The notes beneath the pieces are model-generated. The model was not told the origin of the DNA, made no database searches, and was given only the letters and a program-made list of their open reading frames with translations. From NCBI GenBank assembly GCA_020629615.1, contig JAHDCZ010000012.1:6219-51118 (forward strand): a DNA stretch of 44,900 bases, given 5' to 3'. This DNA is from Saprospiraceae bacterium. Its GTDB lineage: Bacteria; Bacteroidota; Bacteroidia; Chitinophagales; Saprospiraceae. The position numbers were made by a program, and so were the translations under genes. Of this stretch, positions 10,101 through 17,838 are shown piece by piece (the stretch's first letter is position 1; the number at the start of each line of letters is the position of its first letter).

Positions 10101-13100
10101 AACAACATAAGTCGTTTGTCCATTATTGTATTGAGATCTTAATTCAAAGTCTAGATCCTGGTCCATTCCAGTTACTTCAATTGCCCAATATGCATTTGTA
10201 GGTGCGTCTACGGGAAGATCGATTTTATAGAATGTTTCTCGCAAGTCAACACATCCTGAGGCGCATTGGCTAATCATCGATTGACTATTGGAACCACAGC
10301 TCCAGCCAGGTGAAATACCAGGACCATCGTTTACTGCTATTTTATATTCTACATTAACCGTAGATGCTTCTTTGTGATATAATCTTAAATAATAGGTTTG
10401 TCCTTCATTCAGATTTCCAAAAACACCCCATGCTTGATCACCAGCTGAACCACCAGTCTCCCATGTTTTTCCTGAAGGATCTGTACTTGGGGTATTGTAA
10501 ATGTCAAGTGACAAAGCATGTCCAGAAACATTTTCAAAAAACACTGATACCCAACTTTTTCCTGTAGTATACGAACCTCCATTTCCCGTAGGCGCCGTAA
10601 ATGAAAACCACACATCTGTTTCTGGAGCGCCATCCACAGGAGTTGTTTCAGTGGCGCCTTGAGCAGACCAAGTTTCTAAATTTGAATAACTAAAACACCC
10701 TACACTTAAGGCTTCTGCATTTGCTGGATCGTCATTACAAGGTGAAGGGTCTGCAGTTTTCCAACTGATATCAAAATCAAATTCATTGAACACTCCAGAC
10801 GAACTATTATCATCAGGTTTAATTCTTAAAAGGTATGAATTGCCTTGGACTAAATCTGATACCGTCCAAGTAGATTGAGGATCATCGAACTGCGCATCTC
10901 CAGCTCCAGATGGTGCTCCATCAAGTACACCACTACAACCTATTAAATTACTGTCACTACATCCGTCATACAAGTACAGAATAGCATCTTCAAATTGTGA
11001 GCCGGCATTATATAAGAAAGTTACAGAAGAAATGGTTTCAGACATTGTAAGATCACATGATCCAACAAAATCAGGAACAGTAACAATATACCAAAGGTCT
11101 CTATCTTCATTAGCATTAATCGCCTGATGATCAACACCGTTACAAAGAGCTGACGAAATATTCGGATGACAATCCGTACTATTTTCAAAATCTCCACTTA
11201 AATAATTCTCAAATCCCAACTCTATAACATAAGGGTTATAATTGACTGCAGGACCTCCATCGTTGACTCCATCAGAAGGGCCTGGTGATGGATCCGTCCA
11301 TCCTAAATTAGTTGGACCTCCGTTCCAAATGTTTTCACAATCATTATTCATTGGGCCAGCTGGTTGAGGATCAGCATTTATCGTTGCATTATCTACTATT
11401 GTTCCTCCGGCCGTTTGTACGACTCTAACAATATATCCACCATCAACAGAAGTATGTAATTCATCTAAGCAAGAAAGTTCTACAATACCATCGGCAGTGA
11501 CCGTTAATGATTCTAAATAGTCTCCTGCTAAATCGTTACAATTATTACTACTAACCGTATTCCCTTTGTACAACAATAAAGTTAGTTCCTCTCCTGCATC
11601 TAATCCACCAACCGTCAATTCTGCAGTAGTTGATGCAGTTGTAAACCCAAATCCATCCGTTGTTGTAAGAGGGTCAAACTGAAACCATAAGTCTCTCCCT
11701 GCGGTAACAGGGTCTGAACCTGAATCAGAAGCGAAATTCATATTTACTTCAGCGCCAAGAACTCCTGTTGGTGGTAAATCAAAACCTGGGAAAGTTTCTT
11801 GCATGATCGAACATGTATTGTTTTCTGCAATTAAATTTGCCGATATGTCAAATGTAGTTGCTGTACTCCCTGTTGGTTTTACAATTCTTATGTTGTAATC
11901 ATTATTTGGAGTCAGGGCATTATCGAAATTCGTAATATTGCTCGCATCAAAAGAGACGATTCCGTCGGCCGAAATACTTGCACAGCCTATTGGGTCAATA
12001 TCACCATTAGAACAATAATTATGCAATAAAACATAAATCTCATCAGCTGTACCAGTAAAATCAATAGCAATATCTACATAGTAATTACTTCCGTTATCCG
12101 GGGTACTTAATGCATACCATAAATCTTCTTCTCCGGTATTGAATGTTATGCCATTGCAAGTTTCACCGTTTACCTCGTCATGCGTATCAGGATCGGCATT
12201 TGCTTGACTGATATCACCACTTTGTGTCACTGGTAAAAATGAATCCGGGTCATTGGTTACATCATCATCGAAACTATTGATATTTAATCCATCATTACAA
12301 ACATCATTTGGTTGTGGTGCTGTTACCCCTATTTGAAAAGCACATTTTACTATATCCGCATCGTTACATGCAGATCCTGCAGCAAGATCGTCATGTGCAA
12401 ACACCCTTAAATATATTGCACTACCTGCATTTGTCGCAGTAAGAACATCACCTCCTTTAAAATGAATGACTCCATCGGTATTGATAAAAGGTCTATCCCC
12501 AGCTTCAACTTCAATTGTCCCATCGTTATCCGAATCTGCAAGTCCTCCAGAACCCGCGGTACCAACATTCAATAAATTCAGGGATCCACATGTACTAGAA
12601 TATGGAAAAACTCCAACAGCACATGTCAATCCTGTAAAATGAACAGAAAATTCATCTGTGCCTGCTGGTAAGTTAATGACATACCAAATATCCTTGTAAT
12701 CGGTATAATAATAAGCAGAATGCTCTGCACAACTTTCTCCTGAACATGTTCCCATTCCCAAAGTATTATTACCAACGTTTTCAAAACAGTTTAATAAAGC
12801 TGCAGGAGCGTCTTTTGTAGCAGTTGTTAAATCGCATGAACTCGTCGTTCCTAAAATATTCACTGCATCCGAACAAGTTTCACCTCCATTACACGATTCT
12901 GTAACCATATAATCCGTTTCACAAGTGACAAAAGCTCCACCAGTAGCTACAATAGTTACTGTATGAGTACCTGTAGCATATCCGGTAAATGTGTATAAAT
13001 TACTCAAAACAGCGTTGGCCTGAACGACCACCCCATCAATCTCAATATCTGCTGCTGTCCCATCTCCAAAACCTGTGACGGTGACTTCAATATCATAATC

Positions 13101-13946
13101 AGCGCTTGTGCAATTCAAGTTCGTTGTATTTACCGTTGCAGCGGGCAAAGTTGAACATTCACACAATTCATTTACAGAAGCGGTTGTAAAATCACAACCT
13201 CCATACGGAGTACCATCAACTAAAAATGTCACTGGAGTATTAGCAGTATAAGGTCCAAAAGTATAAGTACCTGTCCCAACATTTGTTTCAGAATCACTAT
13301 CATTACTTGGAGGTGTAGATGTAATATCCACTCCTGTCCCGTCTCCAATGCTAGAAACCATTAGATCAACGCTAAATTCTCCATTAACACAATCAGGAAC
13401 TAAGGTTGTCGTTGCTATTGGGGCCGTGCATAATGATTCTACTACTGATAAATCATCATAGTACACCCAAAAATCTCCAGCAATCCAATCTGTTCTAAAT
13501 TTCAAATAAACATTTGATCCTGCTGGAGGCGTATAGGTGAAGGATTTGGTTGCACAAGCTGTTGAAGCAGTATGAACAACAGTATATTCAGTAGTCCAAG
13601 GACCACTTGCTGAGGTTCCTGATTGTACCACCATGGTGAAACTGGAAGCTGGAGTTGCACCGCCTCCGGAATAATCAATTACTTTGTAATCAAAGGTAAC
13701 AGTCATTTCTCCCCCTAAGGATGTTCCTAAAGTCGCTGATCGATGTAAATCTCCTTCTAAAGTTGCTGTTGAATAAACATTTTCTCGTACAGACGTTCCA
13801 TTACAAGGGTCCGTAGTCGTTGTCCCAAAACCACTTCCTGTCCAATCTGTCATTGAACTGAAATCTGTGGTATAGTTTACTTGACTTATTGCACAGAGAG
13901 GAAATAATAAAATTAATAAAGTTGTAAAAATCGAAAATTTAAACAT
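7152..13946 (-). CDS. Giant secreted multidomain protein with six cadherin-like Ig domains
   Basis: About 2264 residues from the ATG at 13946, which gives a good signal peptide (MFKFSIFTTLLILLFPLCAISQ). The frame is open to an earlier ATG at 13988 that adds 14 polar residues, so the start is uncertain. Residues about 25-145 resemble a MAM or CUB-like jelly roll (FDYKVIDYSGGG, FWVYYDDLSV). From about 350 to 1400 there are several PPC-like modules with recurring DLWY and YLRV signatures and Cys pairs. Residues 1527-2120 hold six Ig-like domains of the Big_9/cadherin-like kind, each with NDxDPxGD, NGT, GSYTYTP and CDDGSP motifs. The last 145 residues do not match a T9SS sorting domain that I recognise. 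Probably a surface adhesin or matrix protein; the ligand is unknown. It heads an apparent two-gene unit with the 610-residue T9SS protein 28 bases downstream. Confidence 0.87.
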   Translation of the reverse strand: MFKFSIFTTLLILLFPLCAISQVNYTTDFSSMTDWTGSGFGTTTTDPCNGTSVRENVYSTATLEGDLHRSATLGTSLGGEMTVTFDYKVIDYSGGGATPASSFTMVVQSGTSASGPWTTEYTVVHTASTACATKSFTYTPPAGSNVYLKFRTDWIAGDFWVYYDDLSVVESLCTAPIATTTLVPDCVNGEFSVDLMVSSIGDGTGVDITSTPPSNDSDSETNVGTGTYTFGPYTANTPVTFLVDGTPYGGCDFTTASVNELCECSTLPAATVNTTNLNCTSADYDIEVTVTGFGDGTAADIEIDGVVVQANAVLSNLYTFTGYATGTHTVTIVATGGAFVTCETDYMVTESCNGGETCSDAVNILGTTSSCDLTTATKDAPAALLNCFENVGNNTLGMGTCSGESCAEHSAYYYTDYKDIWYVINLPAGTDEFSVHFTGLTCAVGVFPYSSTCGSLNLLNVGTAGSGGLADSDNDGTIEVEAGDRPFINTDGVIHFKGGDVLTATNAGSAIYLRVFAHDDLAAGSACNDADIVKCAFQIGVTAPQPNDVCNDGLNINSFDDDVTNDPDSFLPVTQSGDISQANADPDTHDEVNGETCNGITFNTGEEDLWYALSTPDNGSNYYVDIAIDFTGTADEIYVLLHNYCSNGDIDPIGCASISADGIVSFDASNITNFDNALTPNNDYNIRIVKPTGSTATTFDISANLIAENNTCSIMQETFPGFDLPPTGVLGAEVNMNFASDSGSDPVTAGRDLWFQFDPLTTTDGFGFTTASTTAELTVGGLDAGEELTLLLYKGNTVSSNNCNDLAGDYLESLTVTADGIVELSCLDELHTSVDGGYIVRVVQTAGGTIVDNATINADPQPAGPMNNDCENIWNGGPTNLGWTDPSPGPSDGVNDGGPAVNYNPYVIELGFENYLSGDFENSTDCHPNISSALCNGVDHQAINANEDRDLWYIVTVPDFVGSCDLTMSETISSVTFLYNAGSQFEDAILYLYDGCSDSNLIGCSGVLDGAPSGAGDAQFDDPQSTWTVSDLVQGNSYLLRIKPDDNSSSGVFNEFDFDISWKTADPSPCNDDPANAEALSVGCFSYSNLETWSAQGATETTPVDGAPETDVWFSFTAPTGNGGSYTTGKSWVSVFFENVSGHALSLDIYNTPSTDPSGKTWETGGSAGDQAWGVFGNLNEGQTYYLRLYHKEASTVNVEYKIAVNDGPGISPGWSCGSNSQSMISQCASGCVDLRETFYKIDLPVDAPTNAYWAIEVTGMDQDLDFELRSQYNNGQTTYVVGTTGVDGALEGGAMDYDHPCSSVVLESEVTISSTTTGINGCDGNDTLGDIDPDNDASSETANSAIGSGVRRVYHDMNGPGSASMKDYYFVRVFIDPSDPRYAEWAEVKICDISFKGPYSTAALADAGGVPDLNCDPVTCSISNLAVTAENTCDGNNATFSLSFDATDGSGDYQIVATADNTDLGITTGDILGTVTGVGNGIGLLIDGTVSGPTIASSISVDIQDSNETSCEGGTPVTVMIAACPNTTIGVQDYIHTSEGTAVTGNVLNNDYDPQGDPQTVNTTPVTGPTNGMLVLNGDGSYTYTPTAGSTGEDSFVYQVCDDIVPPACEDVTVYIEIIPDPTIANNPPIANPDYGLTEVDTPISGSLISNDSDPDGQNLIINTTPTTTPSNGTLTINPDGTYDYTPNGGFVGTDTFEYEVCDDGSPSLCDVTTVTIDVVPDNGNTTGASDDSGIGLMDEVISGDLVANDFDPEGDDQTINTIPTANPTNGTVTINADGTYEYTPTTGFVGNDVFRYEICDNGSPMVCDEATVYITVLPEKPNTTLAVNDYNHTVQDVAVSGDVSINDYDAESETQTVNTTPVTNPANGSVVLNSDGTYTYTPTAGFFGEDSFEYETCDSHSPMACDIATVYIEVIPSPTLGNDGPIANPDYGQTEVNTPISGSLIANDSDPDGDPLTVTITPIVTPAVGTLIINSDGTYNYTPPTDFIGSVTFDYEICDNGTPPLCDITTVVIDVLPNDGNFTSAFDDSGIGPVNENIVGNVSTNDFDPEGDNQFVNSTPVVGPTNGTVTLASDGSYIYVPNEDFVGNDQFVYETCDDGSPQECTMATVYITILAPPATPEYTPQFVIDGTSFTVGQTRDGIYVIDNIGLGDSEGQIVFTITLPGTSAFTSTVSGAMTTANVFGGIPVNNADWNFTQVGSQVVCQLKAGKKILKGSQSLIGLSFEAVGIVGSTGGTTAQIQSFTAFDVIELNNFAQGQFIIN
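7587..9368 (-). repeat. Two tandem 891-bp copies, each encoding three Ig-like domains (ABCABC)
   Basis: The six cadherin-like domains are not equally related. Domains 1 and 4 share NTT with VxDYxHT. Domains 2 and 5 share PIANPDYG followed by TPISGSLI. Domains 3 and 6 share DDSGIG with NDFDPEGD. The NTT anchor codons lie at 9368 and 8477, exactly 891 bases (297 codons) apart. The pattern indicates that a block of three domains was duplicated as one unit. The copies have diverged since, so this is not a recent duplication. Confidence 0.85.
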
Positions 13947-14085
13947 CGCAGACTTACGATGAAATTGAGTGTAGAATCTCATATTCATTATTCTGTTTTT
14001 TGTGGATGAAGTAAATTTGTTTTCTTGGGGATCGTAAAAGTATATTTATAAGGCATTTTGTTGAAAAAAAAAGAATTTGATTTGT

Positions 14086-14104
14086 AGCGAAAGACGGTTT
14101 CGCT
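14086..14104. promoter_or_regulatory. Inverted repeat in divergent intergenic region, candidate operator
   Basis: AGCGAAA and TTTCGCT form perfect 7-base arms around the 5-base spacer GACGG. The site lies between the divergently transcribed giant surface-protein gene and the AraC-type regulator gene. A position between two divergent starts fits an operator, but the arms could also form a small hairpin. No protein partner is shown by the sequence. Confidence 0.35.
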
Positions 14105-14214
14105 CCAAATTTTGTATTGATTTTATGAGTTTTGTTAAGGGAAAATGCCTTCTTTTTTACTATTTAAAATATTAATACTTTAATTTCGAGATTAAGAATT
14201 GCCCGCGATTCTGC

Positions 14215-15360
14215 TTGTTCAAACACCAAAAAACTAGATCGTTGAAATCTATAGGGACTTTTATTCTATTAAATTTTTTCCTGAGTTTAACCCTTGGGTT
14301 TCTACTGTATTTAAAGAATTCTATACTCAGGAAGACTCGAATTCTTGCTTTTTTCTATTTTATTATCGGAGGTATATGGTTAACCATGTATACCACTACA
14401 ACTTTTGGAAGTGAAGGAAGTCATCCTTTTATCAACTTCCTTTCTTTAATGTTCTATGTCTTGACAATATCATTGGCACCAATGATGTATTTTTATGTCA
14501 AGAGAATCTGTATCCTGGAGAAAAAGCAGGAAAGTTCGAGTCCCTTAATTCATTTTTTACCCTCTTTACTATTATTACTTATAAATGTAATCTCGTTCAT
14601 CACATTATACAGAGTTGAAGAAGATGGTGAATTACACATACTAGTTAGAGATGTAATGACTTATTCGAATTTCTTCGCCATTATTTTTGTATTTTTTATA
14701 CAGAATGTGATTTATATTTATCTAGCCCTCAAACTATATTTTAATCATAAAAAGAGTGTAGAGGAAGTTTATTCTTTTGAAGATGGAGTTGACTTAAAAT
14801 GGTTATTGACCTTTATTCTAGGATACATTATTATTATTCTTTTCATACTAGCTTTTTTATTAATTCCATCCTTTTACACAGGTGTTCTTGCTGTATTGAT
14901 TATTGTTTATTTACTCATTATTTACAAATATGCGCAGTCACAAAAAGAACTTCCGGATCAGGTAGAGATTAACTCTGAAATTAATTCTGAAATAGAACCA
15001 CATTCCGATATTGATTCTAACCTTTTGATTACAAAAGAAAAACTGGAAAAAATCATGGAATCAGATCGACCTTATCTAAATGAAGATCTCAACATTTATA
15101 GACTGTCTAAGTTGACTGATACTAATATGAAACTCCTTTCAAAAACAATTAATCGCGCCTATAATATGAATTTTGCAAGCTATATCAATATGCATCGTAT
15201 TGAAGAAGCAAAGATTCTACTTTCTGATCCAAGTCAGGATAAATTTACTCTAGAATCACTTGCACAAAAAACTGGTTTCAATTCTCGATCGGCATTTAAT
15301 CGAGCTTTTCAAAAAAATACGGGAATGAGCCCTTCTAAGTATAAACAAACACTGCGATAA
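14215..15360 (+). CDS. Membrane-anchored AraC-family transcriptional regulator
   Basis: 381 residues. The first two thirds are strongly hydrophobic with about seven predicted membrane segments (for example FILLNFFLSLTLGFLLYL near 16-33 and TFILGYIIIILFILAFLLI near 205). An acidic linker with NSEINSEIE repeats follows. The last 100 residues form an AraC/XylS-type double helix-turn-helix: the DLNIYRLSKLTDTNMKLLS helix, then FTLESLAQKTGFNSRSAFNR and the end signature FQKNTGMSPSKYKQ. This membrane-sensor plus AraC layout is common in Bacteroidota. The frame has no ATG before about residue 58. A TTG start at 14215, or the one at 14242 just before the first membrane segment, is needed, so the exact N-terminus is uncertain. 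Its stop directly abuts the stop of kynureninase on the other strand. Target genes are unknown; the divergent surface-protein gene and the kynurenine operon are the nearest candidates. Confidence 0.85.
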   Translation: MFKHQKTRSLKSIGTFILLNFFLSLTLGFLLYLKNSILRKTRILAFFYFIIGGIWLTMYTTTTFGSEGSHPFINFLSLMFYVLTISLAPMMYFYVKRICILEKKQESSSPLIHFLPSLLLLLINVISFITLYRVEEDGELHILVRDVMTYSNFFAIIFVFFIQNVIYIYLALKLYFNHKKSVEEVYSFEDGVDLKWLLTFILGYIIIILFILAFLLIPSFYTGVLAVLIIVYLLIIYKYAQSQKELPDQVEINSEINSEIEPHSDIDSNLLITKEKLEKIMESDRPYLNEDLNIYRLSKLTDTNMKLLSKTINRAYNMNFASYINMHRIEEAKILLSDPSQDKFTLESLAQKTGFNSRSAFNRAFQKNTGMSPSKYKQTLR

Positions 15361-16620
15361 TCAACTCACCGCCTCATTCATCAACTCCACAAATTTCCAA
15401 GCATCTTCAAATGAATTATACATCGGTACCGGTGCAATACGAATGACATCTGGCTCTCTCCAATCCGCAATAACTCCCTTCGCTGTAATCTGATCATAAA
15501 GTTTCTTGTCTGCATCTTTAACTTGAATGGACAATTGGCATCCTCGTTCTTCAGGATTACTCGGAGTGATAATAGAGAATTTATTATTCTCGTTTTGAAG
15601 TAAAAGAGACTCTAAGTATCCGGTAAGTTTTTTCGATTTGGTCGTTAAAGCATCCATTCCAGCTTCTTTAAATAAATCGAGCGATGCGCGCATAGCCGCC
15701 ATTGGAAAAATTGGAGGGTTACTTAATTGCCAAGCTTCTGCTGATTTGATAGGAACAAAAGTAGGTTCCATTAAAAACCGAGTTTTCTTTTCACTACCCC
15801 ACCATCCTGCAAATCGATTTAAATGTTCGTCTTCATGATGTCGCTCATGCACAAAACATCCACTTAAAGAACCTGGACCACTATTCAAATATTTATAAGA
15901 GCACCAAACCGCAAAATCCATTCCTGAGTCATGCAAGTTGAGTTGTAAATTACCTGCGCCATGAGCATAATCAAATCCTACCTTACATCCCTTGGCATGG
16001 GCATAACTTGTAATTTCTTTATTACGATACGCCTGACCAGTATAATAATTAACGCCACCAATTAAGACTAAGGCAATTTCATCACCATGTTGATCCAATA
16101 CCTCTTTGATATTTTCTAAACTCACATTCTCTCCTTGATCAGGTTTCAATTCGATTAAACACTCCTCTGGATCATATCCATGATGTTTAATTTGCGAACA
16201 AGTCGCGTATCGATCTGAAGGAAAAGGATTGTACTCGATAAGAATTTTATTTCTTTTGGGGGTTGGACGATAAAATGAAACCATCATCAAATGAAGATTC
16301 ACGGTCAAACTATTCATCACCACCACTTCGGAAGGTTTGGCACCTACTACTTCTGCCATGGTATCCGTCAAAAATTCATGGTAAGGCATCCATGGATATT
16401 TGGCATGAAAATGTCCCTCAACACCAAAAGTCGCCCAATCATCCAATTCTTGATTAATATAGTCTCTACAGTTTTTGGGCTGGAGGCCTAATGAGTTTCC
16501 ACATAAGTATATATGGTCTTCTCCATTTTTTTGTTTTGGGATATAGTATTTATTTCTAAAATCCTTTAATGGATCATTTGCGTCAAGTTCTAAGGCTTTT
16601 TCTTTACTAGAGTCAATCAT
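15361..16620 (-). CDS. kynU: Kynureninase
   Basis: 419 residues, the usual length. This is a fold-type I PLP enzyme that cleaves 3-hydroxykynurenine to 3-hydroxyanthranilate and alanine (or kynurenine to anthranilate). Family landmarks are visible: the N-terminal YLCGNSLGLQP, the PLP-binding aspartate D217 in GFDYAHGAGN, and the Schiff-base lysine K243 in CSYKYLNSGPG. The C-terminal substrate region includes ADWREPDVIRIAPVPMYN. It is the last gene of the tryptophan degradation operon and is separated from the ACMSD gene by a 171-base gap holding a repeat-like, GC-rich element. The other genes in the operon overlap or nearly touch. Its stop codon abuts that of the convergent regulator gene with no bases between. 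Confidence 0.95.
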   Translation of the reverse strand: MIDSSKEKALELDANDPLKDFRNKYYIPKQKNGEDHIYLCGNSLGLQPKNCRDYINQELDDWATFGVEGHFHAKYPWMPYHEFLTDTMAEVVGAKPSEVVVMNSLTVNLHLMMVSFYRPTPKRNKILIEYNPFPSDRYATCSQIKHHGYDPEECLIELKPDQGENVSLENIKEVLDQHGDEIALVLIGGVNYYTGQAYRNKEITSYAHAKGCKVGFDYAHGAGNLQLNLHDSGMDFAVWCSYKYLNSGPGSLSGCFVHERHHEDEHLNRFAGWWGSEKKTRFLMEPTFVPIKSAEAWQLSNPPIFPMAAMRASLDLFKEAGMDALTTKSKKLTGYLESLLLQNENNKFSIITPSNPEERGCQLSIQVKDADKKLYDQITAKGVIADWREPDVIRIAPVPMYNSFEDAWKFVELMNEAVS

Positions 16621-16640
16621 CGTTTTTCATTTTTGTCATT

Positions 16641-16765
16641 GCCTTGCCAGGCGGGCCTTCATTGTTTTTCCTTGATGAAAAAAACGAAGCAAAAAAAATC
16701 AAGACGCCTTAAGGCTTCCCTACAATGCCGCTCCCGCCACCCACCGAAGGCGTCAGGCTGCGCTT
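16641..16765. repeat. Repeat-like GC-rich element inside the kynurenine operon
   Basis: The 171-base gap between ACMSD and kynureninase differs in composition from its surroundings: GC-rich stretches with an A-rich centre. It contains CTTGAT at 16671-16676 opposed to ATCAAG at 16698-16703 around an A-rich core, and the perfect palindrome GCCTTAAGGC at 16706-16715. Similar CTTGAT...ATCAAG elements with A-rich centres are, to my recollection, dispersed in intergenic DNA of many Bacteroidota. No second copy lies in this window, so repeat status is inferred. Confidence 0.45.
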
Positions 16766-16791
16766 CTCTTTTATTCTTATTCCAATATGTT

Positions 16792-17838
16792 CTATTTGCC
16801 ATGAATCCAGTGGATAACGTTTTCTTTCCAAATTCGACCTTTTTCTTCAGAGTTAATTATTCCTTCGGCTTCAGCCTCATCGATCACACGACCTGGGTAA
16901 GAATTTTCTACGCCAGCCATTTCACCCAAGGGATAAGGATCATCCAATCCTGCCAAAATAGAATCTACACCTTGTCGTTTTTTTAATAATTCAAAAGACA
17001 TGGTATCATGCACCAATGTATCAAAAAATAAATTGGGAGCAAACAATCCATCATCTGGGTTGGTCGCTTTTTCAAATAAATCAGGACGTCCTGCGTAGCC
17101 TTGCTTTCTTCTTCCAAAATTTACTTGTCCAAACTGATTCCCATGTGCAAAGCAGATTCTGGTATCTGGATATTTGTTATGAAAATTCAACAGGGTCAAC
17201 ATGTGATAGGTGTCCGCTGTTTGGGCACACATCCATACCAAATGAAATCTCCAAAACTCATCCTCGAGCTTAATCATCTTCGGCGCATCATATGGATGGA
17301 TCTCAATCGCCAAGTTATGATCATCCGCTTTAGCAAATATTGCCTCTGTGCTCATATCAGCAATGGCTTTCCATTTGCCTTCATGAGTTTGAAAATGCGT
17401 GGGTAAGCAAAGCACTTTCATCCCTTTTTTCACGCAACGGTCAATTTCGTCTAAAGCATCATTGACGTGGGCTGCTTGCACTACAAATCCACCGGTAAAT
17501 TTTTCTGGATATCGATTCTGAATATCACAATTGAAATCATTTTGAAATTGGATAACATCCCTTGCTAATGCACAGTCGATGCCATTACAATATAATTGTG
17601 ATAATGTAATCAGTACTTCATGGTCAATATTGTTTTCTTCCATCCAAACCAACTTCTCTTCTACAAAGAAACTCGGATCTGTTACTGGACGCTTCCATGA
17701 TTCTCCCTGACGCATCCATTGCTTATCGTCTTCGACCCAAAATATCTTTTTGTCCTTCATAAATTTTGGAATCTCATGAGGCTCTGGCAACAAATGTGCG
17801 TGGGCATTAATACGATTCATTTGATGTAAATCAACCAT
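16792..17838 (-). CDS. 2-amino-3-carboxymuconate-6-semialdehyde decarboxylase (ACMSD), amidohydrolase family
   Basis: 348 residues from the ATG at 17838. Decarboxylates ACMS to 2-aminomuconic semialdehyde, diverting it from spontaneous cyclisation to quinolinate and NAD. Metal-site residues of the amidohydrolase superfamily are all visible: HAH (H13, H15), IEIHPYD (H181), CFAHGNQ (H232) and GLDDPYPLG (D299). The start was chosen because it gives an ATG-GT-TGA overlap of 8 bases with the dehydrogenase stop, the same overlap length as between dioxygenase and dehydrogenase. Later ATGs, such as 17820, are also possible. Operon context (dioxygenase, semialdehyde dehydrogenase, deaminase, kynureninase) strongly supports ACMSD over other amidohydrolases. 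Confidence 0.92.
   Translation of the reverse strand: MVDLHQMNRINAHAHLLPEPHEIPKFMKDKKIFWVEDDKQWMRQGESWKRPVTDPSFFVEEKLVWMEENNIDHEVLITLSQLYCNGIDCALARDVIQFQNDFNCDIQNRYPEKFTGGFVVQAAHVNDALDEIDRCVKKGMKVLCLPTHFQTHEGKWKAIADMSTEAIFAKADDHNLAIEIHPYDAPKMIKLEDEFWRFHLVWMCAQTADTYHMLTLLNFHNKYPDTRICFAHGNQFGQVNFGRRKQGYAGRPDLFEKATNPDDGLFAPNLFFDTLVHDTMSFELLKKRQGVDSILAGLDDPYPLGEMAGVENSYPGRVIDEAEAEGIINSEEKGRIWKENVIHWIHGK

Noticed and set aside
16633-16986. Plus-strand 117-codon ORF over the ACMSD/kynureninase gap
   Set aside because: It runs antisense through the 3' end of ACMSD and through the repeat-like element, with no family resemblance.
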